NCBI GenBank assembly: GCA_017545485.1
Contig: JAFWMY010000014.1
Span: 25,873-89,872 of the forward strand
Source: Candidatus Saccharimonadota bacterium
Lineage (GTDB): Bacteria; Patescibacteriota; Saccharimonadia; Saccharimonadales; Saccharimonadaceae
Direction of reading: 5' to 3'
DNA: 64,000 nucleotides
Shown here: one piece after another, positions 53,122-62,481 of the stretch
Numbering within the stretch: the first letter of the stretch is position 1
Layout of the letters: the number at the start of each line of letters is the position of its first letter
Notes under the pieces: model-generated
Database searches by the model: none
Seen by the model: the letters and a program-made list of their open reading frames with translations, nothing else
Told to the model about the DNA's origin: nothing
Position numbers and translations under genes: made by a program

Positions 53122-54044
53122 ATGATAAAACGGGTTTTTATTTGTTATTCGTTTTGTTATTTATTTTTATTAGTGTGCTTAGTTATATATTATGTTTAAT
53201 ATTTTTATCTGAGCCTGTTGATGTTTCGGAAAATGATAAAAACGATGAAGACGCGTCTATTCAGACTGAGCCCTTGCCTGAACCAGAACCAACAAATGTT
53301 TTACCTGAAAAAATTGATTTCCAACCTTTGGTTGATAGATGGGTTAGTTCTGTAGGTGGTAATAGAAGTGTTTTAGTTTATGACCTAGATAGGGAAGAAT
53401 TAGTGGGTTCATATAATCCAGATGAAAGTTATAATACCGCTTCCTTATACAAATTATTCGTAGTTTACGAAGGATATCGTAAATTACAATCAGGCGAATG
53501 GAGCGAGAGTGGAACAGTGAGTGGGACCCAAAAAACTATCTTACAATGTTTAGATTTGGCAATTCGTGAGTCTAATTCCGCCTGCGCGGAGTCTTTATGG
53601 GCTATGATTGGGCGGGATGCCCTAAATGATGTTATTATTAATGATTATGGTATTGTAAACTCTAATATTAGTAGTCTGATATCTAATCCTTCAGATATTC
53701 TTAAAATGATGCAAATATATTATAAACACGAAGACATCACTGATACGAGTTTAGTTTCGCTTATGAAGGATTCATTCTTACACCAACCAGTTACTACTTA
53801 TAATTGGCGACAGGGTTTACCTAGTGGATTCACACGAGCCGATGTATATAATAAGGTCGGTTGGGATTATAATCCTGACGGTAAATATTGGAATATTTAT
53901 CATGATACAGCAATTGTTGTATTTCCTGAAGAGGAAAGGCATTTTATAATTACCATAATGACAAATAAAGTTCCGTTCCAAAAAATTACAGAGTTTGGAA
54001 GGGAATTTGAAAATACTTACTATCAATATGTGCTAAAGAATTGA
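53085..54044 (+). CDS. Class A beta-lactamase-like serine hydrolase
   Basis: 319 residues. Membrane helix (about 16-42), acidic/Pro linker, then the active-site motifs Ser120-x-x-Lys123 (ASLYKLF), Ser163-Asn164-Ser165 (SNSAC, the SDN-like motif) and Lys257-Val-Gly (NKVGW, the KTG-like motif). This is a beta-lactamase/transpeptidase fold. Real antibiotic hydrolysis is unproved; a peptidoglycan peptidase role is possible. AAGGAGACAGCGAG precedes the ATG. Its 3' end overlaps the CAP gene by 22 bases. Confidence 0.82.
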   Translation: MVSKSSSKHSSVNDKTGFYLLFVLLFIFISVLSYILCLIFLSEPVDVSENDKNDEDASIQTEPLPEPEPTNVLPEKIDFQPLVDRWVSSVGGNRSVLVYDLDREELVGSYNPDESYNTASLYKLFVVYEGYRKLQSGEWSESGTVSGTQKTILQCLDLAIRESNSACAESLWAMIGRDALNDVIINDYGIVNSNISSLISNPSDILKMMQIYYKHEDITDTSLVSLMKDSFLHQPVTTYNWRQGLPSGFTRADVYNKVGWDYNPDGKYWNIYHDTAIVVFPEEERHFIITIMTNKVPFQKITEFGREFENTYYQYVLKN

Positions 54045-54985
54045 GACCAATGCGTCTTATAGGTTGACGTTGGGTCATAGACGAAACCAACAGCTAGATT
54101 GGTGAAATCTGGATTAAGGATGTTAGCGCGGTGGGTTTCTGAGCCCATCCAAAGCGCAACGGTAGTAGCTGGTGATACGGCTGCGTTTCCTATAGCGAGA
54201 TTTTCTCCGCTTATGCCGTTATTGTTTGGAGCGGGGCAAACTGTGGACCAACTTGTACCGTCTGGACGAGTATGCGCATAAAGAGTCATAGTTTCTTTAG
54301 CTCTGATTGTTGCAGCTTCTTCACAAGTATATCCCCACGCTAGCTGACTGAGGTTATTCTTAATACGAACTTTATTAACTAGCGTTAATACTTCATGCTC
54401 CCATTGCTCTATTGGAGGCTCAATTACATTTACTATAATAGAGTCCTTTCGTTGGCCATCGTAGGTGCCAGCCGTTATTGTAGTAGTGCCAATACCGTTT
54501 ATCACAGGATAGCGACAAGTTTCATTGTTGTATCCTAGCCATGTGCGAGCAGAATTGTAAAATCCGGAAATCACGTTTGTGTCTGAAGTCTGCCAATACA
54601 TTTCTCCAAGATCAGATAAACTACCACCGACACATATGTCCGTATCTGGTGTTGCATAAATTGTGATGGCTTTTTCGTTCCATAATTCACCTGCCCCTAC
54701 TGCGGTATTATCAAACTCGTGACTAGTAGTTGAAACATAATCATCATTGCCAATATCATAAATTATATTTGTTGAATTATTGTCTGATTCTGTGGCAGGT
54801 TCTAGAAGGGAAAGCTCGCCTAGCTTATCGTCAACTATATCAGACCGCTCATCTACAGCACGGAAATTAACACCACCATTAAACCAAATTGCGCTAGCAA
54901 TTAATACACCAGCAACAAGAACTGCTGCTGCGTTAATAGATAGCAGGACGGAGGTGCGACTTGAGTGCCGATGTGGCTCTTCCAT
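54023..54985 (-). CDS. CAP-domain (SCP/PR-1) surface protein
   Basis: 320 residues from the ATG at 54985, with AAGGAGC upstream; a longer frame to 55018 would overlap the previous gene. Membrane or signal helix (about 11-35), an Ig-like BIG2 region with NGIGTTTITAGTYDG, and the CAP domain at about 200-320: EVLTLVNKVRIKNNLS, LYAHTRPDGTSW, GISGENLAIG, ALWMGSETHRANILNPDF. The His/Glu pairs of CAP proteins are present. Such proteins are extracellular and of varied function, including host interaction and lipid binding. The two-gene series with the 7TM protein upstream has one base between them. Confidence 0.85.
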   Translation of the reverse strand: MEEPHRHSSRTSVLLSINAAAVLVAGVLIASAIWFNGGVNFRAVDERSDIVDDKLGELSLLEPATESDNNSTNIIYDIGNDDYVSTTSHEFDNTAVGAGELWNEKAITIYATPDTDICVGGSLSDLGEMYWQTSDTNVISGFYNSARTWLGYNNETCRYPVINGIGTTTITAGTYDGQRKDSIIVNVIEPPIEQWEHEVLTLVNKVRIKNNLSQLAWGYTCEEAATIRAKETMTLYAHTRPDGTSWSTVCPAPNNNGISGENLAIGNAAVSPATTVALWMGSETHRANILNPDFTNLAVGFVYDPTSTYKTHWSQFFSTY

Positions 54986-54986
54986 G

Positions 54987-55922
54987 TTAATCTTGCTCCT
55001 TAGAGCTATTTTTACCACTAATCAAGCTACGAATATGGTTCATCATTCCGCTCATTGCAGGCATTAGTGAAATAAATATTAGAATCATAATAAAGTTCAG
55101 TATTATCACTTCGGTTGATGGGGCTGACCCGCGGAATAAGGCTGCAAAGATAATGGAAAATATTACCATATATACTATTGCTACTGATGCAATAACTACC
55201 ACGTATGAAAAGATTCTAAGCCAGATTGAGTTAAGATTTAACATTCGGTAGCGCAAAATTGTATAATATACGCCCAAGATTGTTACTGCAAGAGCAAGCG
55301 GCCCAATCCAGATTAATCTCCAATTGCCAAATAATGGCAATACTAAGTTGAAGATTAATACCAAGGTGCTTGAAAGGCCAAAGCTCATCATTGTAACTAC
55401 ATCACCACCCTTTTTACGCTTGGAGCGACTTTTGAGAAATTGGTGAAAGAAAAATCCAATTATTATTGGTACAATGGCGCCAAAAAACGCTATATATGAT
55501 ATATATAATGGTCCGATGTTCATAGTTACAGTGTTGCCCATATGAGCGAGTGTAACTGCCGAATATAATCCTTCTGGATTGATGAGAATGGCGGCGCTAA
55601 TTAAAATGCCAAGTGCAAGGAACAAGAGTGTCGCAATTTTGCCATATTTCTTTTGCCAAGCACCATAACCTAAAAATGCAGCATCCAAGAAAATTGCGCT
55701 AATGAAGGTCCAGTTTACATGCCAACCTATGGTTGCAGCACGATCTGGAGATGCATTTAAGAAAAACGAGATAGACGCCATCCAAACTGTAGCAAAGATG
55801 GCGGCCAAAAAATACCATGCGGATTTAATCCGATCCGGTTTGGTTGACCCAAAAAATACAATTGCGCCGGACAAAAATGTCAGTACCGACACAGTAGTTA
55901 ATAATATAACAATTAGTTGCAC
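54987..55922 (-). CDS. Orphan 7TM sensor-like membrane protein
   Basis: 311 residues with about eight membrane helices. The arrangement and the sequence FFGSTKPDRIKSAWYFLAAI, HVNWTFISAIFLDAAFL and WIGPLALAVTILGVYYTILRYRML resemble the HisKA_7TM N-terminal region of histidine kinases, but no kinase or other signalling domain follows. The start is GTG (55920-55922) with AAGGAGG 5 bases upstream. It is followed by the CAP gene after one base. What it senses is unknown, and the kinship to HisKA_7TM is by eye. Confidence 0.6.
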   Translation of the reverse strand: MQLIVILLTTVSVLTFLSGAIVFFGSTKPDRIKSAWYFLAAIFATVWMASISFFLNASPDRAATIGWHVNWTFISAIFLDAAFLGYGAWQKKYGKIATLLFLALGILISAAILINPEGLYSAVTLAHMGNTVTMNIGPLYISYIAFFGAIVPIIIGFFFHQFLKSRSKRKKGGDVVTMMSFGLSSTLVLIFNLVLPLFGNWRLIWIGPLALAVTILGVYYTILRYRMLNLNSIWLRIFSYVVVIASVAIVYMVIFSIIFAALFRGSAPSTEVIILNFIMILIFISLMPAMSGMMNHIRSLISGKNSSKEQD

Positions 55923-55968
55923 TAGTACCTCCTTTTACATAATTATAGCATAAAAACTATAAAATCAA

Positions 55969-57531
55969 TTATCTTCTGCCACCACCTGGCATCATTTGTT
56001 GATTATTGTTGATGTTGCCAACGGTTGTTACTATGCCAGAAATCGTAAAAGTAGAATTCTTTTCGCCATTTATATATACTGAGTAAGTTTCGCCGAGAAT
56101 AAACTTTTCTGTTCCAACAGAAAGATGACTGAATGTTTTCGCAGAAATGTGTTTGACAATAGTTTCTTCAGCTGAGTTTCTAATTTCTACAGTAGTTCCT
56201 GCTGGCTCTGTAGTTGTCAGATAAATACTTGCGTTAAAAACCGAAGAATTAGCGCCCAGTGATTCTGCCATGCCGCTTGAACCGACTGCTAATACTTCAC
56301 CGCCGCTCATTGAAATACCTATTCCGGCATCTAGGGCACCATTACCATTATTTGTTGGGCCATCTACTATAGTCTTGCCGCCTTCAAAGTATAGCCAACC
56401 ATTACTATCTATACCGTCTCCGGAAGCATTGACATATAATTCGCCGCCTTTAATGCTTAAAATACAATTCTCGTCTGAGTTAAATGGATTTGCACCCGGG
56501 CGATTTGTGGCCGAAGAATCGGCACCGCCACCTGCATTAATACCGTCGTCTGTAGTTGTTAAGCTAATTGTCCCATTATTTATTGTAACAACTTGTGCTT
56601 CAAGACCTTCATATGCTCTGAGCACAGTTATTTCGCCGCCGTCTATGATTAATTCCCGATTTGCGTGTATACCATCATCTTTGGCATCAATGGTGATTTT
56701 GCCATTTATAATTCCAACATAACTATTTGAATGAATTGCATCATCATATGTGCTTAAAGTGTACTCCCCGTCCTGGATTACAATATTATTAATCGCTTTA
56801 ATTCCTTTTGCTCCTGACACTATTTCAAAATTACCGTTTTCAATCAATACGAATCCTTTGCCTATATCGGTCTCATTAGTTGATTTTATGGCGTCTGCAG
56901 TGGATTCAATTGCGAAGTAACCATTTACGATATACACGGAATCTTTCCCGCGAATGCCATCATCGGCCGATTTAATTATATATTTACCGCCGTTGAATTT
57001 AAGGTCATCTTTACCCACTATAGCATCCTGATAATTTGCAGTGATATTTAGACTACCCTCACCTTGGAATGTTAAATCAGCTTTACTATAAATTGCACCT
57101 GTAACATCTTGGTCATATTCGCTAGAATATTTTGATCCGTCTTGCAGATAGTTTTCGCCCACTAATTCTATTACTAGGTCATCACCAGATGTGCACGAAA
57201 TAGCTGGACCTTCAGAATTATTGATGGTTACATTATCTAAAACTAATTTCACTACACCGTCATAATTCGGCGATACAACAATACTCCCATCTTTTAAAGA
57301 ACCGGTCAGATAGTAGGTGCCTGATTGAGTAATTGTTAAAGGTTCTTCAAGCGTGATTTCTTTAGTTGGATACTTTTCCCAGTTTATTTTAAGGTCACCA
57401 TTGTCGGGTACGAGTGAACCACCAACTATATTTGCAGTCATTTCTTTATTGTTTAATAATACTGCAGCCACAATAACGACTATAAAAACTACTAACAACA
57501 CTACCCATTTAATGTCGAGCTTTCGTTTCAT
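55969..57531 (-). CDS. DUF4353-like carbohydrate-binding-type protein
   Basis: 520 residues. N-terminal membrane helix (about 9-27). The body is a repetitive right-handed beta-structure: repeats such as DGIRGKDSVYIVNGYFAI, DGIHANRELIIDGGEITV and SGDGIDSNGWLYFEGG. It matches DUF4353 (also named carbohydrate-binding domain-containing) seen next to DUF4956 and VTC genes. A C-terminal QQMMPGGGRR ends it. One base separates it from DUF4956, so it belongs to the same unit and is probably displayed outside. Confidence 0.78.
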   Translation of the reverse strand: MKRKLDIKWVVLLVVFIVVIVAAVLLNNKEMTANIVGGSLVPDNGDLKINWEKYPTKEITLEEPLTITQSGTYYLTGSLKDGSIVVSPNYDGVVKLVLDNVTINNSEGPAISCTSGDDLVIELVGENYLQDGSKYSSEYDQDVTGAIYSKADLTFQGEGSLNITANYQDAIVGKDDLKFNGGKYIIKSADDGIRGKDSVYIVNGYFAIESTADAIKSTNETDIGKGFVLIENGNFEIVSGAKGIKAINNIVIQDGEYTLSTYDDAIHSNSYVGIINGKITIDAKDDGIHANRELIIDGGEITVLRAYEGLEAQVVTINNGTISLTTTDDGINAGGGADSSATNRPGANPFNSDENCILSIKGGELYVNASGDGIDSNGWLYFEGGKTIVDGPTNNGNGALDAGIGISMSGGEVLAVGSSGMAESLGANSSVFNASIYLTTTEPAGTTVEIRNSAEETIVKHISAKTFSHLSVGTEKFILGETYSVYINGEKNSTFTISGIVTTVGNINNNQQMMPGGGRR

Positions 57532-57532
57532 T

Positions 57533-58204
57533 TTAAATTTCCTCTTCTAGAACTGGGTGAGAGAGTAAAACTTTGAGATTACAATTTTTAATTCTTATTT
57601 CGTCAAGGAATTCTTTTTCTTTAATACCACTCCTTAAGGTGACATTATAAGTCAATTTGTATAGACTGCCCATATTCATAGTCTTCATACGTACTAACTC
57701 GTGTTTTGATGTATATTTTTTCAAAATATCATCAAACACTTCTTCATAGTCCAAATCCTCTGGCACAACAATTTTTAGCACTCTTTGCTTTTTGTTTGGT
57801 TCCAAAATAGGAGTAAAAGAGAAGAATAGGATTGCTGCCACGGCAATTGCCGTGATGATAGTGCCGAATAACAAATGTCCCATACCGCAAGCAAGACCAA
57901 TCGCCATTGCAAAAAATATGCTTAAAAGCTCTTTGGCTTGGCCTTGAATTGAACGGAACCTAATTAAAGAGAATGCACCTAGAATGGCAATTGAAGTACC
58001 TAGATTCCCATTTATCATAATCATGACAGCCATTACTAAAAGTGGCAAAATTGCTAGCGTGACAAGAAAACCTTTGGATGTTTGCGAGGTCTTCATGTGC
58101 GTGATGGCTATAATAATTCCTAATAGCAATGCCACTCCAACACAAATTAAGCCAGTGGCAATACTCATGCCACCGATTGTATTATCAAATACAGTATTAA
58201 ACAT
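57533..58204 (-). CDS. DUF4956 membrane protein
   Basis: 223 residues. Four membrane helices in the first 130 residues (GLICVGVALLLGIIIAI, GFLVTLAILPLLVMAVMIMI, LSIFFAMAIGLACGMGHLL), including GAFSLIRFRSIQGQAKELLS, the family hallmark. A cytoplasmic C-terminal alpha/beta domain follows. The family's function is not known, but it is nearly always encoded beside VTC proteins. It overlaps the VTC gene by 8 bases. Confidence 0.85.
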   Translation of the reverse strand: MFNTVFDNTIGGMSIATGLICVGVALLLGIIIAITHMKTSQTSKGFLVTLAILPLLVMAVMIMINGNLGTSIAILGAFSLIRFRSIQGQAKELLSIFFAMAIGLACGMGHLLFGTIITAIAVAAILFFSFTPILEPNKKQRVLKIVVPEDLDYEEVFDDILKKYTSKHELVRMKTMNMGSLYKLTYNVTLRSGIKEKEFLDEIRIKNCNLKVLLSHPVLEEEI

Positions 58205-58922
58205 TTTTCTCCTTCCTTATTTTTTGGTATATTCTTCCTATTTTGCTAAATCGCTGTGGATAAATTTTTAACTCCGACATTTTTTTCACGAGCCAAAGTG
58301 GCAAAGACCCGTGTGCTTTTATTTCCATTATTATATTATGGTCGTCTTCAAAGTATATTTTATCATTTTTTTTGGAATTCAGAGTTAATTTATCATCACG
58401 ATATCTGAGCTTTTGATCAAAAGTGATACGAAGGCCTTCCTCGTTTTTATAACTTTCGCGATTATATAGTACTAAGATTTTAGGTTTTAAATCTAAATAG
58501 TCAATTAAATAATCTATTTCCTTAGCAATTTGGACATCATCATTTGTTTCGCGGCATTTTTTTGATAATTCTTCTAGCGTTGCCTTCTTATTAATTAGTT
58601 GGATAAAATCTTCGTGTGTAATCATCACACGCCTTTTATAGCCTACGTTGTTTTCTTTGCCCCTCAATTTCGTTTTTATTTCAAGAAAAACTCTATCGTA
58701 GCCACCATAGCTTCTAGCACGTAACTTCTCTTTAAACGATGTCCAATCATTAGAATTGTTTATTAAATCGTAATTGTCGTTATCAAAGTATAAATTCAAA
58801 ACTAAGGATTTATGGTACTCGTCTCGCTTTAAATGTTTTTTAATAATGGGAAGTATGGCCTTTCTGTCGGCTTTCGTGATGAGATATTTCTTTTCAACTC
58901 TGTCAAATACTTTGTTGTCCAT
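58197..58922 (-). CDS. VTC-domain polyphosphate polymerase
   Basis: 241 residues. The VTC tunnel fold: EKKYLITKADRKAI, LNLYFDNDNYDLINNS, FKEKLRARSYG, VFLEIKTKLRG and GYKRRVMITHEDF carry the Lys/Arg residues that bind ATP and polyphosphate in yeast Vtc4. It has a glutamate in IIMEIKAHGS. It is first in the VTC-DUF4956-DUF4353 series. Polyphosphate synthesis is likely for the fold but not tested here. A TAATAT sequence ends 7 bases before the start. Confidence 0.87.
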   Translation of the reverse strand: MDNKVFDRVEKKYLITKADRKAILPIIKKHLKRDEYHKSLVLNLYFDNDNYDLINNSNDWTSFKEKLRARSYGGYDRVFLEIKTKLRGKENNVGYKRRVMITHEDFIQLINKKATLEELSKKCRETNDDVQIAKEIDYLIDYLDLKPKILVLYNRESYKNEEGLRITFDQKLRYRDDKLTLNSKKNDKIYFEDDHNIIMEIKAHGSLPLWLVKKMSELKIYPQRFSKIGRIYQKIRKEKNV

Positions 58923-58995
58923 ACTCTATATATTATATTATAAATCTGAATTTAAACTTAAAATATGATAGGCTGTATGCTATTATATATTATAT

Positions 58996-61900
58996 ATGCT
59001 TGAAATTCGGAGTGTGTCAAAGGTCTATTTGACTGGTGGAATAAAAAAGACCGTTTTAAATAAGGTGTCTCTTAATTTTCCTGTATCTGGATTTACAGCA
59101 ATACTTGGTCCGTCTGGGTCCGGTAAAACAACTCTACTCAACATTATCGGCGGATTAGATAAGTATAGCTCTGGTGATTTAATTATTAACGAGAAATCTA
59201 CCAAAAAATTTAAAGACAAAGATTGGGATTCTTATCGTAACCATAGGATTGGTTTTGTTTTTCAATCTTATAATTTAATTCCGCATCAGACTGTGCTTGC
59301 AAATGTGCGGCTGGCATTAACGCTTTCAGGGATTTCAAAACGAGAATCAGTGAGGCGAGCTAAAAAAGCTTTGGAGGAAGTCGGGCTAAAAGAACATATT
59401 AATAAACTGCCGGCTCAGCTTTCTGGTGGGCAAATGCAACGCGTAGCAATTGCTAGAGCTTTAGTGAATGACCCTGATATTCTACTAGCTGATGAACCAA
59501 CCGGCGCACTTGATTCCGACACTTCTCTACAAGTGATGGAAATTCTCAAAAAAATATCCAAAACAAAACTGATTGTTATGGTGACTCATAATCCTGAACT
59601 CGCCGATAAATATGCAAATCGTATTATTAATTTAAAAGATGGCCAAATAACTGCCGACTCCAATCCATATGATGGCAGTGTTAAAACAGATTTGGCGCTA
59701 GCCGCAGCAGAAAAGAAAAGTAAAAAAACCAAGATGTCTTTTTTTACTGCGCTTTCTTTATCTTTAAATAATTTGCTCACTAAAAAGGCTCGTACGATTT
59801 TGGTGGCTTTGGCTGGTTCGGTTGGGATAATTGGTATTGCATTAATTTCGGCAGTCTCGCTGGGTTTTCAAAACTATATTGACAAAATTGAGGAAGATAC
59901 TTTAACGTCATACCCTTTAATGTTACAAAAAGAATCTGCTGATTTAACTAGCGTATTGTTAAATTTTGCAGGTGGAGATTCTGAAAGCCTCAATGATGAT
60001 AAGTTAAAAGAAAACCAAATTCTAACCTCTACGCTTGGTACCGTGTCGCATAATGATTTGCCTAGTTTTGCAAAGTATTTAAAATCACACGAATCAGAAA
60101 TCGGTGATGATATTAGGATGCTGGAATACCAGTATAATGTTGATCCTTTAATTTATGCTAAAGATGCTACTAATAGTATTGCTAAAATGAATCCAAGTGC
60201 TTTGTTCACTTCTCTTGTCGGGGAATCGTCATTGCTCCGTAATTATTCTTCATTATCTTCTGTTTATCAGCAATACGATCAGGAAAATCTGCAAAAAGAT
60301 ACTAATTTGCTAGCCGGTCGTTACCCAGAAAAGTATAATGAGCTTTTGATTGTTTTAAGTAATAAGGGTGAAGTTTCTGAATTAATTACTTACTCTTTGG
60401 GCCTACATGATACAAATGAGCTGAACAAAATCGTTTCTAAGATTATGAGTGGGGAAGAAAGCGATATTCATAATTCTCCTTTAGAATTGTCGTATGAAGA
60501 TTTAATGAATGTTAAATTAAAACTTGTTCCTGCCACTGATACTTATAAATATAATGAAAAATATGAAGTTTATGAAGATATGTCGGGCGATAAAGAATAC
60601 ATGGAAAAGATTTTTAATAATTCTGAGGACCTTGTTATTACTGGTGTGGCTGTGTTTAATTCTGAAATGCTATCTGCCGGGAGCGGAATCGCATATTTGC
60701 CGTCTTTAGTTGAGCATATTATCCAGAAATCTTCAAAAACAGAAATAGTGAAGAAACAACTAGCTAATCCAGAACTTGACATTTTTTCTAATACGAAGTT
60801 TGGCGAAGAAGGGAATAACTTTAATTTTGAGTTTTCCGATTTGGTGTCAGTTGATGAAACGAAACTCGCCCAGGCATTTGGTGTAAAAATTGACCAAAAT
60901 GCAGTTGCTGCAAAAACTTCTGAATATATTCAAGAAATCTCCAACAATATTACTGCCGATATAAACCCTGCTAAAACCATTTTAACTGAACGTTTAGACG
61001 CTTTAAAAACTGGCTTACAACAAAGAATTATGAAGATGATACAGGATGGCGAGCTTTTGCCTAGCGATTTACAAGACCAAGAAAAACTTAGCGCTTTAGT
61101 TGATAATTATGTAGGTGAGCAAGATTTCTCGGATTTGGAAACAAATTATTCTATACCGAAAGAAACCTTTGCCAGTGTGCTTACGGGTCTGTTAAAACTT
61201 AGTTTTGCTAATGATGCGGAAATGTTAAATAAGGCAATAGAGTCATTTGCTATTTCCTTGACTGAAGTTAATATGAAAAAAGAGATTCTGACTAAGGTCG
61301 GAGAGTTATCTTCATATCTTACTAATAGTTTTGCGTCGGCTTTCCATGTTGATAAAGATGCAATTGTAGGAGCCTTTAAACTTAATTTCTCGGAAGATGA
61401 ACTATCCCGTGTAGTTACGGCAATGTTCACAAAAAAGAAAACCACTCTCGCTACTAATTTATCAGCCCTCGGCTATCAAGATTTAGACGACCCGACTACT
61501 ATGATGTTTTATTTTTGGAATTTTGATGGCAAAACTAATTTTATAAACTTTTTGAATGATTACAATGAAAACATGCGTTCGGTAAAAATGGATGATAAAG
61601 TGATTGAATATACGGATGCTACTGGCGTGCTAATGTCATCAGTTAAAACAATCGTTGACGCTGTATCGTACGTATTAATTGCTTTTGTTTCTATTTCTTT
61701 GGTCGTGTCGTCTTTGATGATTGGTGTAATTACCTATATTTCCGTGTACGAAAGAACAAAAGAAATCGGCATCTTAAGAGCAATTGGCGCTAGTAAACAT
61801 AATATTTCTTCTATATTCAATGCCGAAACATTTATAATTGGTTTGTTGTCGGGCTTACTTGGAATAGCTATTTCTTATACATTAATTCCGATTATCAACT

Positions 61901-62067
61901 TGATACTACACCATTTTACGGGTGATATACCTTTATCCGCAGCACTAGACCCGAAAATGGCTTTGTTCTTGATTATATTATCGGTTGTCTTGACTTTGAT
62001 TGGCGGGCTGATACCGGCACGTTCTGCCAGCAAGAAAGATCCGGTGGAAGCCTTAAGAAGCGAGTAA
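58996..62067 (+). CDS. MacB/FtsX-type ABC transporter fusion (ATPase + permease)
   Basis: 1023 residues. ATPase domain (about 1-225): Walker A GPSGSGKTTLL, Q-loop VFQSYNLIPHQ, signature LSGGQMQRVAIARAL, Walker B ILLADEPTGALD. A membrane helix follows (about 268-292), then a large extracellular region (about 300-880), then three helices (about 890-1000) with the FtsX-like segment YISVYERTKEIGILRAIGASK and a last LIGGLIPARSASKKDPVEALRSE. Members of this class (LolCDE/MacB/BceAB) move envelope molecules or transmit force to wall enzymes rather than import solutes. It is divergent from the VTC unit. Confidence 0.93.
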   Translation: MLEIRSVSKVYLTGGIKKTVLNKVSLNFPVSGFTAILGPSGSGKTTLLNIIGGLDKYSSGDLIINEKSTKKFKDKDWDSYRNHRIGFVFQSYNLIPHQTVLANVRLALTLSGISKRESVRRAKKALEEVGLKEHINKLPAQLSGGQMQRVAIARALVNDPDILLADEPTGALDSDTSLQVMEILKKISKTKLIVMVTHNPELADKYANRIINLKDGQITADSNPYDGSVKTDLALAAAEKKSKKTKMSFFTALSLSLNNLLTKKARTILVALAGSVGIIGIALISAVSLGFQNYIDKIEEDTLTSYPLMLQKESADLTSVLLNFAGGDSESLNDDKLKENQILTSTLGTVSHNDLPSFAKYLKSHESEIGDDIRMLEYQYNVDPLIYAKDATNSIAKMNPSALFTSLVGESSLLRNYSSLSSVYQQYDQENLQKDTNLLAGRYPEKYNELLIVLSNKGEVSELITYSLGLHDTNELNKIVSKIMSGEESDIHNSPLELSYEDLMNVKLKLVPATDTYKYNEKYEVYEDMSGDKEYMEKIFNNSEDLVITGVAVFNSEMLSAGSGIAYLPSLVEHIIQKSSKTEIVKKQLANPELDIFSNTKFGEEGNNFNFEFSDLVSVDETKLAQAFGVKIDQNAVAAKTSEYIQEISNNITADINPAKTILTERLDALKTGLQQRIMKMIQDGELLPSDLQDQEKLSALVDNYVGEQDFSDLETNYSIPKETFASVLTGLLKLSFANDAEMLNKAIESFAISLTEVNMKKEILTKVGELSSYLTNSFASAFHVDKDAIVGAFKLNFSEDELSRVVTAMFTKKKTTLATNLSALGYQDLDDPTTMMFYFWNFDGKTNFINFLNDYNENMRSVKMDDKVIEYTDATGVLMSSVKTIVDAVSYVLIAFVSISLVVSSLMIGVITYISVYERTKEIGILRAIGASKHNISSIFNAETFIIGLLSGLLGIAISYTLIPIINLILHHFTGDIPLSAALDPKMALFLIILSVVLTLIGGLIPARSASKKDPVEALRSE

Positions 62068-62072
62068 CTATC

Positions 62073-62101
62073 TTGACACCTATTATAATATATGATATAA
62101 T
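62073..62101 (+). promoter_or_regulatory. Consensus sigma70-type promoter
   Basis: TTGACA (62073-62078), 17 bases, TATAAT (62096-62101). A leader of about 50 bases follows, containing ATTGTT-GATGCG-AACAAT, a small hairpin. It is one of two perfect-consensus promoters noticed in the window. Confidence 0.85.
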
Positions 62102-62160
62102 TATATTGTTGATGCGAACAATGTAGTTTATTATCACGCTTCTATAAGGAGGGACAATCC

Positions 62161-62388
62161 ATGAGTTTGTATGACAACCCTGGTAAAGTTGACGTAGAAA
62201 GAGCAGCAGAGAGCATCGTTGAAGGTGGCGGAGGCATGTCTTCTGTTCGTAGAGGAGATCACATCCACCACACTGCCTATTCAAAAGACGAAAACCGTCA
62301 TCTCTCTTGGGATGAATATGATGATGGTTCCATCAGAAACGTTCATACCGATAAGGATGGCAGAAGCTATACACAATACGGAAATTAA
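62161..62388 (+). CDS. Small hydrophilic protein, 75 residues
   Basis: 75 residues. It begins MSLYDNPGKVDVERAAESIV, then EGGGGMSSVRRGDHIHHTAY, an acidic middle and DKDGRSYTQYGN at the end. There is no membrane segment and no cysteine. AAGGAGGGAC is a strong ribosome site, and a perfect consensus promoter stands upstream, so high expression is expected. No family was recognised. A terminator follows. Function unknown. Confidence 0.7.
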   Translation: MSLYDNPGKVDVERAAESIVEGGGGMSSVRRGDHIHHTAYSKDENRHLSWDEYDDGSIRNVHTDKDGRSYTQYGN

Positions 62389-62430
62389 TCCTAAACACTT
62401 TGTAACAATCATTAACTCTTACGCATCAAC

Positions 62431-62458
62431 AAAGGGCGCTTCGGCGCCCTTATTTTTA
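62431..62458 (+). terminator. Terminator after the 75-residue protein gene
   Basis: AAGGGCGC-TTCG-GCGCCCTT followed by ATTTTTATA. A stable stem with a UUCG loop. Confidence 0.9.
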
Positions 62459-62481
62459 TAAAACAATACCTGATACTGGTT

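Noticed and set aside
53085..54044. An acquired antibiotic-resistance gene
   Set aside because: The protein has the beta-lactamase fold but is membrane anchored and lies among wall genes; base composition is like its neighbours. Resistance cannot be inferred.
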